A stretch of 64,000 nucleotides of DNA from Spirochaetota bacterium (GTDB taxonomy: Bacteria; Spirochaetota; UBA4802; JAGODF01): assembly GCA_029974015.1 (NCBI GenBank), contig JARKUF010000014.1, forward strand, positions 64,217 to 128,216. Reading direction: 5' to 3'. The notes beneath the pieces are model-generated. The model saw nothing but the letters and a program-made list of their open reading frames with translations, was not told the DNA's origin and made no database searches. Numbering within the stretch: the first letter of the stretch is position 1; the number at the start of each line of letters is the position of its first letter. The position numbers and the translations under genes are program-made. This document shows, piece after piece, positions 42,675 to 50,725 of this stretch.

Positions 42675-43820
42675 ATGACTATCTCTTTCGTAGCGTTTTT
42701 TCTGCTCTTCCCCGCCCTTGCCATTTATCTATGTTACCGTTATCCGGCGGTCAACAAAATCGGTACGGTGATACTCTGCTATCTCACGGGAATAACAGTA
42801 GGAAACCTCGGCATTCTCCCTGAAGGTTTCGATGCGGTCCAGAAAAACCTCTCGGAGGTGTCAGTGGTTTTGGCCCTTCCCCTGCTACTGTACTCCATGG
42901 ACATCAGGAAATGGTCCCGCCTGGCGGGAAAGACCATCCTCTCCTTCGCCCTGGCCACTGCGGCCATCATCGTAATTGCAGTAGCAGGGTTTTTTATCAT
43001 TCGGGGGGCCCGTCTCGAGGCGTGGAAATTGGCCGGTATGGCCGTCGGACTTTACACCGGAGGCACGCCAAACCTCGCCGCCATCAAGGCCGCCCTGGAG
43101 GTGGACGCGACGACTTTCATCATCTTCCACACCTATGACACGGTGATATCGCTCATCTACATCGTTTTTTGCGCCACCGTCGCACAGCGTTTCTTTCTCC
43201 TCTTCCTCCCGGCCTTCAAAAAAACGAATGATGGCGCAGGCTCCGACGCGGACGGCCTGGAGGCCGAGGACATCCACAGCTATGGCGGGATGCTAACCAA
43301 AAACCACCTCCTTCCCCTCGGTCTCTCTCTCCTTGTAACTATCGCCGTCGTCGGGATATCCGTGGGGACGGGGGCGCTTGTGCACGAGAATTATGCCACC
43401 ACAGTCATCATTCTCCTCATCACTTCTTTTGGAATAGGCCTTTCCTTCGTGCCCGCTCTGAGGTCCGTTAAAAAAACCTTTCAGTTGGGCATGTATATCA
43501 TCTACGTGTTTTGCATCACCGTGGGGTCCATGGCGAACTTTTCCATGATCATCGACATCGATTGGATGCTGCTTTTCTATGTGACCTTCTGCATCATGGG
43601 CAGTATGGCGCTCCACGCGGTCCTTTGCAAAATATTCAGAGTCGACACGGACACCTTCATCATCACCTCCGTGTCCGCCATCTGTTCGCCCCCCTTTGTC
43701 CCGGTGGTTGCCTACGGTTTGAAAAACCGGGAAGTGATCATCTCCGGCATTACCACGGGCATCATCGGATATGCCATCGGAAATTACTTCGGTATCAGCC
43801 TGGCGTATTTAATCCGCTGA
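42675..43820 (+). CDS. DUF819-family integral membrane protein
   Basis: The start ATG 42675 follows GGGGGA; the track's 14 extra residues lack one. The protein of 381 aa has about ten membrane helices and DUF819 (YjcL-like) hallmarks GLYTGGTPNLAAIKAALEVD and VSAICSPPFVPVVAYGLKNREVIISGITTGIIGYAIGNY. The family resembles secondary transporters, but the substrate is unknown. The PLP enzyme gene begins 23 bases downstream, so the two probably function together (transport and lysis or decarboxylation of an amine-type substrate). Confidence 0.85.
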   Translation: MTISFVAFFLLFPALAIYLCYRYPAVNKIGTVILCYLTGITVGNLGILPEGFDAVQKNLSEVSVVLALPLLLYSMDIRKWSRLAGKTILSFALATAAIIVIAVAGFFIIRGARLEAWKLAGMAVGLYTGGTPNLAAIKAALEVDATTFIIFHTYDTVISLIYIVFCATVAQRFFLLFLPAFKKTNDGAGSDADGLEAEDIHSYGGMLTKNHLLPLGLSLLVTIAVVGISVGTGALVHENYATTVIILLITSFGIGLSFVPALRSVKKTFQLGMYIIYVFCITVGSMANFSMIIDIDWMLLFYVTFCIMGSMALHAVLCKIFRVDTDTFIITSVSAICSPPFVPVVAYGLKNREVIISGITTGIIGYAIGNYFGISLAYLIR

Positions 43821-43843
43821 TTTTGAAAAAACTGGAGAACGTA

Positions 43844-45298
43844 ATGGCCGCAAACGATATCACAATTCCCAAAAAAGGCATTGCAAAGACGAAAGTCCTT
43901 TCAAAGCTCAAGGAATTCGCGAAGGACGACCCTGATTACAAAAAGCTCAAGACCTGGAGCCTGGTGTACTTCCTGGGCGACGACCACTCCGATTTTCTGA
44001 TGAAGGCCTATGGCCAATACCTGTCCGCAAATGGGCTCAACCCCATGGCCTTTAAAAGCCTCAAACGGCTTGAGACTGAAGTGGTGCGAATGACAGCAAA
44101 CCTCCTTAACGGGGGCCCCGATGCCGCCGGGGTAATGACCTCGGGCGGGACGGAAAGCTGTCTGCTGGCCGTGAAAACATATCGAGACATGGGCCGCGCC
44201 GAGAAACGCATCCGCCGCCCGGAGATGGTGGTTCCCGAGACTGCCCATGTGGCCTGGGAGAAGGGCGCGGAGTACTTCGGCGTGAAGGCTGTCCACGCCC
44301 CTCTCCGCAAAGACATGGGGGTGGACGTGGAGGCTGTGCGAAAGCTCCTCACGCGAAACACCGTAATGGTCCTCGGCTCCGCTCCGGAGTATCCCCATGG
44401 CATAATAGACCCCATTCCGGAGTTAGCGGCCATTGCGTATAGCCGGAAAATTCCCCTCCACGTGGACGCATGCCTGGGCGGCTTCCTCCTCCCCTTTATG
44501 GAAAAGCTCGGTTACGAGCTTCCACTGTGGGATTTCCGCGTTCCCGGCGTCACCTCGATTTCGGCGGACGTCCATAAATACGCGTTCAGCGCCAAGGGCG
44601 CCTCGTTGATTCTCTACCGAAACCTGGAGATTTTAAAGCACCAGTTCTTCATCTATGAAAACTGGCCCGGCGGGGTTTTCGCCTCACCCGCCCTACTGGG
44701 GACAAGGCCCGGCGGGGCCTATGCCGCCGCCTGGGCGTCGATCATGGCCCTGGGCGAAGAAGGCTTCCTCGCCAACACGCGAGAGATAATGAAGGCCGCT
44801 GAAAAATTAAAAGAAGACATCCGGGCCATTCCGGGCCTGGCTGTCATGGGCGACCCGAAAACCGCGATTTTCTCCTACTCGTCGGCCGCAAAGGAGGTGA
44901 ACATCTTCGCCGTGGCCGACCAGATGGAAAAGCGCGGATGGCATATCGACCGCCTCCAGCGCCCTGATGCCCTTCATATCATGGTGACCCCCCTCCACCT
45001 GAAGGTAACAACACAGTATCTCATGGACCTGAAGCTCTCCGTGGACCATGTGAGACGCCACCCTGAGCTCGCCACCAGGGGAGGCGCCGCCATGTATGGC
45101 ATGATCTCCCACATCCCCCTTAGGGGCATGGTGAAGAAGACCGTCCTCAAAATGTTCACCGATATGTACGGCCCCGACGCGAAGATGATTGACCCCGGGG
45201 AAACAACGCTTGAAGGTGAAGGCCCTGTTGAGCAACCGGACCTGGCGACACGGGCAGCGATGTGGTATTTAAAGCTTCGGGAAAGGTTCAAAAAATGA
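43844..45298 (+). CDS. PLP-dependent lyase resembling sphingosine-1-phosphate lyase
   Basis: The protein of 484 aa starts at ATG 43844 with CTGGAG upstream; the longer track ORF is the alternative frame of the DUF819 gene. It is a fold-type I group II decarboxylase-family enzyme. It shows GVMTSGGTESCLLAVKTYRD, the HVDACLGGFLLPF block and the PLP lysine in SISADVHKYAFSAKGAS. The WDFRVPGVTSISADVHKY pattern is that of S1P lyases, which cleave phosphorylated sphingoid bases to aldehyde and phosphoethanolamine. Bacterial members may act on other substrates. No N-terminal membrane anchor is present. Confidence 0.82.
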   Translation: MAANDITIPKKGIAKTKVLSKLKEFAKDDPDYKKLKTWSLVYFLGDDHSDFLMKAYGQYLSANGLNPMAFKSLKRLETEVVRMTANLLNGGPDAAGVMTSGGTESCLLAVKTYRDMGRAEKRIRRPEMVVPETAHVAWEKGAEYFGVKAVHAPLRKDMGVDVEAVRKLLTRNTVMVLGSAPEYPHGIIDPIPELAAIAYSRKIPLHVDACLGGFLLPFMEKLGYELPLWDFRVPGVTSISADVHKYAFSAKGASLILYRNLEILKHQFFIYENWPGGVFASPALLGTRPGGAYAAAWASIMALGEEGFLANTREIMKAAEKLKEDIRAIPGLAVMGDPKTAIFSYSSAAKEVNIFAVADQMEKRGWHIDRLQRPDALHIMVTPLHLKVTTQYLMDLKLSVDHVRRHPELATRGGAAMYGMISHIPLRGMVKKTVLKMFTDMYGPDAKMIDPGETTLEGEGPVEQPDLATRAAMWYLKLRERFKK

Positions 45299-45384
45299 AG
45301 GGAGAAAAGTGAATAATTTAATTTCAGCCTATTCGGGATGAAAAAATTGTTGCATTTCTCAAATTTTATAATTATATTAATAAA

Positions 45385-45600
45385 TGGGAATCTCTAAAAT
45401 TAATTTTTAAAGTTATCATCACTTGTTATTATTAGCATACTCAAGGCTTGGGTTTTTCCGCCCGCCGAATGCGGGCGGAAAAAACCAATTATTAGAGGTT
45501 GCCAACTGTTATTCTTTAACTGCTGACACACTCTGGACACTGTTTTTCCCGCCAGCCTTCGGCAGGCTGGAAAACTTACGAATTAGAAGTTGTCTATAAA
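45385..45600. repeat. Two adjacent repeat units upstream of the FecR gene
   Basis: The 380-base gap holds an AT hairpin (GGGAATCTCTAAAATTAATTTTTAAAG), linker (ATTAGCATACTCAAGGCTTGG) and GC hairpin GGTTTTTCCGCCCGCCGAATGCGGGCGGAAAAAACC ending ATTAGAGGTTGCC. A second GC hairpin TTTTTCCCGCCAGCCTTCGGCAGGCTGGAAAA follows at about 45541-45573. It is the clearest tandem arrangement of the family here. Confidence 0.82.
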
Positions 45601-45679
45601 TAATCCTGTTGGAGTACCGTCCCCGGGGCGTTTTTTGCAAATCAATGTAAACCCACGGGAGCTTCCTGGAGGCTGGATC

Positions 45680-46621
45680 ATGAAAAAAGCACTGTACCTG
45701 ATGATTACGTTAATGGCAGCGCTTGCCCTTACCTGCGGCAAGCAGACCGACGCACCCCTAACAGGACGCATAACTTTCATGAGCGGCGATGTGACCATAA
45801 ACGGCAAGGACGGGGCCTTCGGCGCCGCAGTCACGGTGGGCGACACGATCGCAACTGGCGCAAAGTCCCTCGCCGTGGTCCAGTTCGGTGAAACGGCGGT
45901 GGTAAACCTGAAAGAAAATACACAATTGAAAATCGACGCGCTTATGGCCGAAAAGCATGGTGACACCATCACCATCCATCAGAAGATCGGTTCCACCTTC
46001 AATAAAATTGCCAGGAAAGGCTCCAAATACAGCGTCCACACCCCCACTTCCGTTGCCGCCGTCCGAGGTACCAACTTCCTTTGCTCCGTGACGGAAAAGG
46101 GCTCCTCCATTAAGCTTTCCACGGGCCGAGTGAAGATCATCCCCGTCATCAAGGGTGAGCCGGAAGAAGCCGCTGCGGTGGTCCTCGACCCGGGCAAAAA
46201 AATCGATACGGCGGAATCCGGGGTCGCGGCGCCATCGGACCTTTCGGAGCGCGAAATACGGGACATGAAGGCCATGGACGCCATCGCCCTCATCCCCAAT
46301 ATCGACAGGGAAGAAACGGTTGAAGAAATCAAGAAACAGCCCGAAGGGGAGCGCCCCGTCGTAGTGCCCGTTGAGATCATCAACATGGTCCAGTCGGACA
46401 CCGCAGAAGAGGTCCGGGAGAAGCGGGCCCCCATCACCCTCAAAAACATCCTCGACCGATATGGGTCACTTTCGGTCATAACCACAACGGAGGGGGCCGT
46501 TTACACAGGGGCCTTCGCCCAGGAAGGCGACCAGATGAAGATCTTCACAACTGAAGGGACCGTGAAAGTCCCTGCCTCGAAGATTTCGAACGTAACCCGC
46601 TACAAGGGCGAAGTGAAATAA
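45680..46621 (+). CDS. FecR-domain lipoprotein
   Basis: The start ATG 45680 has CTGGAGG upstream. The 313-aa protein has a lipoprotein signal (MTLMAALALTC-like, Cys before GKQTD). A FecR domain at about residues 25-150 contains ITFMSGDVTINGKDGAFGAAVTVGDTIATGAKSLAVVQFG and SVHTPTSVAAVRGTNF. FecR-like lipoproteins are abundant in spirochaetes and act at the envelope. The C terminus is a beta-rich domain (GSLSVITTTEGAVYTGAF). The next gene starts nine bases after the stop, indicating an operon. Confidence 0.85.
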   Translation: MKKALYLMITLMAALALTCGKQTDAPLTGRITFMSGDVTINGKDGAFGAAVTVGDTIATGAKSLAVVQFGETAVVNLKENTQLKIDALMAEKHGDTITIHQKIGSTFNKIARKGSKYSVHTPTSVAAVRGTNFLCSVTEKGSSIKLSTGRVKIIPVIKGEPEEAAAVVLDPGKKIDTAESGVAAPSDLSEREIRDMKAMDAIALIPNIDREETVEEIKKQPEGERPVVVPVEIINMVQSDTAEEVREKRAPITLKNILDRYGSLSVITTTEGAVYTGAFAQEGDQMKIFTTEGTVKVPASKISNVTRYKGEVK

Positions 46622-46630
46622 AAACCCCCC

Positions 46631-47779
46631 ATGCGCATCCTGACCTCAGCGCTCTGCGCCCTTATGATATTGCTTCTGCCGGCCATTTCCGCCTGGCCCG
46701 CTGAAGAGGCACAGCTTGCCGATGTGCTCACCCTTCCCTTTATCAATGACACGGGGAAAAAACAGTACGACTGGCTCTCGAAAAATGTCCCCAATGCCAT
46801 CATTGATTCGATGAAGGAGAAGTTCCTCTTTAATCTGGTGCCGAAAGAGCGGATTGACACGGAGCTTGCAAAATCAAAGAAAATAAAAAGCCTCGACTTT
46901 GGAAGGCTCATCACCGAGAAGGAGGCCGCGGAAGTCTGTAAAACCGTTAAGGCCGATATACTCATCTATGGCAACTACGCCTATGACGCCGCCGACAGGA
47001 CCCTGGGCATCAACGCCTTCATCTTCCATCGCTCCCGTGGTAAAACCACGGGAAACATCGACATGGTCACCCCCGTCACGAGCGAGATGTTCAAGATGGT
47101 TGACAAAGTTGCCGATGCCGCGATAGCCCACATTGCCGAGGTGGCCCGCCAGGACTCGCTTGGGGCCACAGGGAAACAGATAAAAAGCGACGAACCCGGC
47201 GCGAAGAAGGAGGACGACAGGATAGCCCTGGTAAAAAGGGAAACCCCCGCGGCAAAAAGCTGGTACTTTTCGGCGGGCCTCGCCTTCTCACTCCCCCTGA
47301 CGTACTTTGACAGCGGCCTTTCCGGAGGGTTTGGAATTACCGGCGGCGTCATGAACTCCTGCTCATCCTTCTGGCACTACGGCGCCACGGCAACTTTCCT
47401 TTACCACTTCGGAAACAAAGATGAAAGCTTCAATATGATAGAGGGGATGATGTTTGTCCCCGTTACGGCGACCTGGGGGGTGAACCACAGCATTGCCCGA
47501 TGGGCCATCCTTCAGCCATTTCTTGGCGCGGGCCTGAGCTTCGAGGCGATGAAAACGGGTGATGACAAAGTGCTCTTCAACGGGACCCCCGTCCGCAAGG
47601 GCAATACATGGAATACCTACATAGACCCCTGCTTTACCGCCGGCGTCAGGTTTCCCATAATTTTGAATGAATACCTCATTGCCCCCTTCGCGCAGGTTTA
47701 TCTGTACATGGGAAAAGGGGACGGCGAAAACATAGACCTCGGGACCCTGCTTCTCCTGGGCGTCCAGGGGTACATGTAG
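46631..47779 (+). CDS. Periplasmic/outer-membrane protein with CsgG/TolB-like N-terminal domain
   Basis: The 382-aa protein has a cleavable signal (LCALMILLLPAISAWPA). Its alpha/beta domain (VLTLPFINDTGKKQYDWLSKNVPNAIIDSMKEKF..ADILIYGNYAYD) resembles the CsgG/TolB-type nucleating domains that start with a conserved Leu-Pro-Phe and Asp. The second half, from about residue 205, has alternating polar/hydrophobic strands ending in an aromatic-rich terminus (LLLLGVQGYM), suggesting a small outer-membrane barrel. It is between the FecR lipoprotein and the Asp-box lipoprotein genes. Confidence 0.6.
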   Translation: MRILTSALCALMILLLPAISAWPAEEAQLADVLTLPFINDTGKKQYDWLSKNVPNAIIDSMKEKFLFNLVPKERIDTELAKSKKIKSLDFGRLITEKEAAEVCKTVKADILIYGNYAYDAADRTLGINAFIFHRSRGKTTGNIDMVTPVTSEMFKMVDKVADAAIAHIAEVARQDSLGATGKQIKSDEPGAKKEDDRIALVKRETPAAKSWYFSAGLAFSLPLTYFDSGLSGGFGITGGVMNSCSSFWHYGATATFLYHFGNKDESFNMIEGMMFVPVTATWGVNHSIARWAILQPFLGAGLSFEAMKTGDDKVLFNGTPVRKGNTWNTYIDPCFTAGVRFPIILNEYLIAPFAQVYLYMGKGDGENIDLGTLLLLGVQGYM

Positions 47780-47792
47780 GAAGGAGGAGGCG

Positions 47793-48788
47793 ATGCGGGC
47801 ATCCCTGTTTGTAATAATCTTCGCCCTTGCCGGGGCGCTCTCCTGCGGCATGATGGAGGATTTTTACGAATACTCCGGAAAGAATTTCAAGACCTCTGTC
47901 TACATTGGAGACATCAATTCATTGCATTATTCTCACGATGGAGGCACCACTTTCCAGCAATACATTCACACTTTCGGTCCTCCAGGATCGTATTATGTGA
48001 ACTCCAGAAGGGAAATCATGGTAGTTGAGAACTCCTCTCCTTCTCCTGATTTCTATGTATTCGTCCAGAAACCAGACGGTTCCAGACGGCAGGTAGGGCT
48101 ATTTGACACTAATGGTATGGTCAGGGCAGCGGCAAATGGTGACTTTTACTACTACATCTCTACGGGGAGCGAAAACAGACTATACCGCCTTCCCGATGGC
48201 GGCAATACTTTACAACTTATTGAAAGATCATCAGCTGAGCCCGCAGAACAAATTAACGGCTTTTGGGTAATTGACATACAGGGTTCAACAAGTTTGTTTG
48301 TGTTTACAGACAACGCAGGCTATAGCAATCTTTATCGCTCAATTGATGGAGGAGTTAATTTCACATTCGTTAAATCTTTTACCAGCACAATCTATGACAT
48401 CGTTTCAAGAAAATGGCAAATATTCCTGCTTGCAGATGATGCAGCTATGAGTAAGTTGTATGAATCACGAGATGGCGGAGCAAGCTTTTCGGATGACTCT
48501 TTGTATACTTTTGGTTTAAACTTCAACAGACTTGCTGTCAATAACAACGGCTGGATATATGTTGCTGGAAACAGCAATTACATTTACTATAGCGATGATG
48601 GGAACAACTGGCCACAATTTAACCCTTATCCCATGGAAAACGTTGTTGATCTTGCTGCGGACCATAGTAATAGACTCTATATTTTATATTCTGGTGGGCT
48701 CTTTTTTTCTGACGACCTGGGGTTCACCGCCTATAAAGTTAATTCTATTTACGGGACCTCCCTTCAAGTTGTAGAATACCACGACTGA
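47793..48788 (+). CDS. Lipoprotein with Asp-box (BNR-like) repeats
   Basis: The 331-aa protein has a lipoprotein signal (FALAGALSC). Repeated Asp-box motifs are spaced along a predicted beta-propeller: YSHDGGTTFQQ, YRSIDGGVNFTF, YESRDGGASFSD, YYSDDGNNWPQF and FFSDDLGFTAY. Such propellers bind sugars or proteins at the cell surface. The stretch from about 47900 is visibly richer in A/T than neighbours, with different codon use, suggesting acquisition or relaxed selection. The gene lies 13 bases after the previous one and ends next to two tRNA genes. Confidence 0.72.
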   Translation: MRASLFVIIFALAGALSCGMMEDFYEYSGKNFKTSVYIGDINSLHYSHDGGTTFQQYIHTFGPPGSYYVNSRREIMVVENSSPSPDFYVFVQKPDGSRRQVGLFDTNGMVRAAANGDFYYYISTGSENRLYRLPDGGNTLQLIERSSAEPAEQINGFWVIDIQGSTSLFVFTDNAGYSNLYRSIDGGVNFTFVKSFTSTIYDIVSRKWQIFLLADDAAMSKLYESRDGGASFSDDSLYTFGLNFNRLAVNNNGWIYVAGNSNYIYYSDDGNNWPQFNPYPMENVVDLAADHSNRLYILYSGGLFFSDDLGFTAYKVNSIYGTSLQVVEYHD

Positions 48789-48811
48789 AAGCCTTTTCCG
48801 CACGACAAACG

Positions 48812-48885
48812 CACGCCAGAAGGGAGTCGAACCCCTGACCCACAGCTTAGAAGGCTGTTGCTCTATCCAACTGAGCTACTGGCGC
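48812..48885 (-). tRNA. tRNA-Arg (TCT)
   Basis: The minus strand reads GCGCCAGTAGCTCAGTTGG...ACAGCCTTCTAAGCTGT...GGTTCGACTCCCTTCTGGCGT. The anticodon stem ACAGC/GCTGT encloses CTTCTAA with anticodon TCT. The acceptor stem ends in a G-U pair. CCA is not encoded. It precedes tRNA-Pro by ten bases in sequence order. Confidence 0.94.
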
Positions 48886-48895
48886 ATACTACATT

Positions 48896-48969
48896 TCGGG
48901 GCGAGAGGATTCGAACCTCCGGCCCTCTGGTCCCAAACCAGATGCGCTACCGGACTGCGCTACGCCCCG
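48896..48969 (-). tRNA. tRNA-Pro (TGG)
   Basis: The minus strand reads CGGGGCGTAGCGCAGTCCGG...TCTGGTTTGGGACCAGA...GGTTCGAATCCTCTCGCCCCG. The stem CTGG/CCAG encloses TTTGGGA with anticodon TGG. The acceptor stem is perfect and the initial C1 is typical of tRNA-Pro. It is likely co-transcribed with tRNA-Arg. Confidence 0.94.
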
Positions 48970-49018
48970 TTTATCCACTGGCAATGTAGTGAAAAAAGGC
49001 CCCGGGTGTCAATAAAAA

Positions 49019-49150
49019 TTGGGGACCTGAAAAAATTAAATTTTTGAGGTCCCCATAAATTGTAACTGTTGGAATACTCAGGACTTAGTATTTCCGCCCG
49101 CCGAAGGCGGGCGGAAATACTAAATATTAGAGGTTGTCAATTGTTGTAAG
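49019..49150. repeat. Best-preserved copy of the two-hairpin intergenic repeat
   Basis: The unit reads GGGGACCTGAAAAAATTAAATTTTTGAGGTCCCC (AT hairpin), then TGTAACTGTTGGAATACTCAGGACTTA (linker). Next come GTATTTCCGCCCGCCGAAGGCGGGCGGAAATAC (GC hairpin, perfect), then TAAATATTAGAGGTTGTCAATTGTT. Other copies in the window are variants of this. It lies between the tRNA pair and the 3' end of the flagellar operon. Confidence 0.88.
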
Positions 49151-49178
49151 CGAGCTCTAATAAACTCTTGCCAGGCCT

Positions 49179-49580
49179 TTAAGCCTGCCGCCTTAGTTCA
49201 TCGTAGAGCTGGCGGGCCAATCCAAGGTTGGAGGTCCGGGAAAGCTGGAGGGCATACTGGTCGTAGAGCATGTCGGTGAAGATCTCCTCAGCCTGCCCTC
49301 CGTGGATGAGGCGGTCTTCCCGGTTCAGGGTGTTCCGCATCTCTTTTAGCATGCGCCCCACGAAAATCGACTCCATCTCGATACAGGCGTCCATCAGGCG
49401 GCGGTCCGCCGGCACAGTCCGGTCGTAGACCCGGTCGCTTCGCCCCGCAGAAACTATCGTCTCGCGTAGCTGTCCGGCGAAGCTTCCCCCGGGAGCGCCA
49501 TCACCACTAAGGGCCCTTCCCGGGACACGCCCCCGTATGATATTGGCTTCGTTCGCGATGCCGATTATATCGTTCATCAT
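49179..49580 (-). CDS. flgJ: FlgJ-like rod-binding protein (no muramidase domain)
   Basis: The protein of about 133 aa has the FlgJ N-terminal rod-binding core: IEMESIFVGRMLKEMRNTL and GQAEEIFTDMLYDQYALQLSRTSNLGLARQLYDEL. The C-terminal peptidoglycan hydrolase domain of enterobacterial FlgJ is absent, as in many spirochaetes and alphaproteobacteria. Starts at GTG 49589 (GTGA overlap with flgI), ATG 49580 and ATG 49577 are all possible; TGAGGA favours one of the ATGs. It is the last gene in the flgG-A-H-I-J operon. Confidence 0.82.
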   Translation of the reverse strand: MMNDIIGIANEANIIRGRVPGRALSGDGAPGGSFAGQLRETIVSAGRSDRVYDRTVPADRRLMDACIEMESIFVGRMLKEMRNTLNREDRLIHGGQAEEIFTDMLYDQYALQLSRTSNLGLARQLYDELRRQA

Positions 49581-49585
49581 GTTCC

Positions 49586-50725
49586 TCACTTCACTATGAG
49601 TTCCGCGTGGAGGGCCCCCGCGTCTTTTAACGCTTTTATGATAGCGATGGTGTCCTTCGTCGATGCGCCGATATGGTTCAGAGTGTCCACCAGGTCCTTT
49701 ACGTTCGCAGATTCCCGCATGTGGACCGCCGTTCCTGTTTTCCCGCCGGTCTCTGCCTGCCCCCGGGACACTCCTTCTATCTTCACGGTGATTCCCTCAC
49801 GGCTCACCATCACCTCAGAGAGCTTCACCTCCCCACCCATGACGATGGTACCGTCCCGTTCGTTAATCACCACCCGGGCGCCATAGTTCGGCGCTACCTC
49901 CAGCTCTTCTATTTTCGTAATAAATTCGGTGAGGGCCACGTTTTCGGGTACCCGCAGCAGAATTTTACCGCCCGTTTCCAGGGATGGCGCCGACGCCGGA
50001 AAGATTTCCTTTACCGATTTTATCACCTGGTTCGCCACGGGAAAGTCCCAGGTCTTCAGGACAAGGCGGATGTACTTCTCCCGGTCCTTCGTCTGCTCTT
50101 TCTCTTTCTGATATACGTACTCCGGCTCCACTGTGCGCTCCACGAGGGCGCCGCCAACGATGCGCCCCACGGTTTTAACCGCACCCGCGCCCTTTACTGT
50201 CTTCCCCGGCGTGGAGAGGGGCCCCTGTGCCACGGCGTAAATTCGATTGTCGGCCCCCCTGAGGGGCGACTGTACGAGAATACCTCCCTCAAGGGACTTC
50301 GCGTTGTTGATAGAAGACACCGTCACGTCCACCCTGTCCCCGGGACGCGCGAATGGCGGAAGGCTTGCCGTCAGGAGAACCGCCGCGGCGTTTTTGGAGC
50401 GAAAGCTCTCATCGGAATCGAGCCCCAGGTTTTTCAGCAAATTGTTAAGCGAAGAATGCGTGAGCTCGCTCTTCGTGTCGCCCGTCCCGGCGAGGCCAAC
50501 TACCAGGCCATAACCCAGAATCTGGTTCTCCCGAAACCCGTCGATGTAGGCAAGGTCCCGAAGCTTCACCGTCACCTCACCGCCTCCGGGGACCGTGAGG
50601 GCGATGGCAATTAAGCAGACGAGTGCCGAAAAAAGCCTTCTCACCGCCCTACCCCTTTGCGATGAGGCAGTAGGCCCGGCTTTGCCCTTTACGCTTCGAA
50701 TTATTTTGCTATTGAGTGAGCTCAT
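49586..50725 (-). CDS. flgI: Flagellar P-ring protein FlgI
   Basis: The 379-aa protein has a signal-like hydrophobic segment (LFSALVCLIAIALTVPG). The FlgI core follows: VKLRDLAYIDGFRENQILGYGLVVGLAGTGDTKS, NLLKNLG, NAAAVLLTASLPPFARPGDRVDVTVSS and the C-terminal NVKDLVDTLNHIGASTKDTIAIIKALKDAGALHAELIVK. It builds the periplasmic bushing around the rod. The ATG overlaps flgH by 17 bases and is preceded by AAGGTGAT. Confidence 0.95.
   Translation of the reverse strand: MSSLNSKIIRSVKGKAGPTASSQRGRAVRRLFSALVCLIAIALTVPGGGEVTVKLRDLAYIDGFRENQILGYGLVVGLAGTGDTKSELTHSSLNNLLKNLGLDSDESFRSKNAAAVLLTASLPPFARPGDRVDVTVSSINNAKSLEGGILVQSPLRGADNRIYAVAQGPLSTPGKTVKGAGAVKTVGRIVGGALVERTVEPEYVYQKEKEQTKDREKYIRLVLKTWDFPVANQVIKSVKEIFPASAPSLETGGKILLRVPENVALTEFITKIEELEVAPNYGARVVINERDGTIVMGGEVKLSEVMVSREGITVKIEGVSRGQAETGGKTGTAVHMRESANVKDLVDTLNHIGASTKDTIAIIKALKDAGALHAELIVK

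Noticed and set aside
43511-43843. N-terminal extension of the S1P-lyase-like ORF
   Set aside because: His-rich sequence is the alternative frame of the DUF819 gene; a proper start with a ribosome site lies at 43844.
45385-45600. CRISPR-like repeats
   Set aside because: The hairpins are irregularly spaced, variable in sequence and occur singly elsewhere; no spacers or cas genes.
49019-49150. Plain Rho-independent terminator
   Set aside because: It may terminate transcription, but the linker and second hairpin are shared with distant copies, which points to a repeat family.
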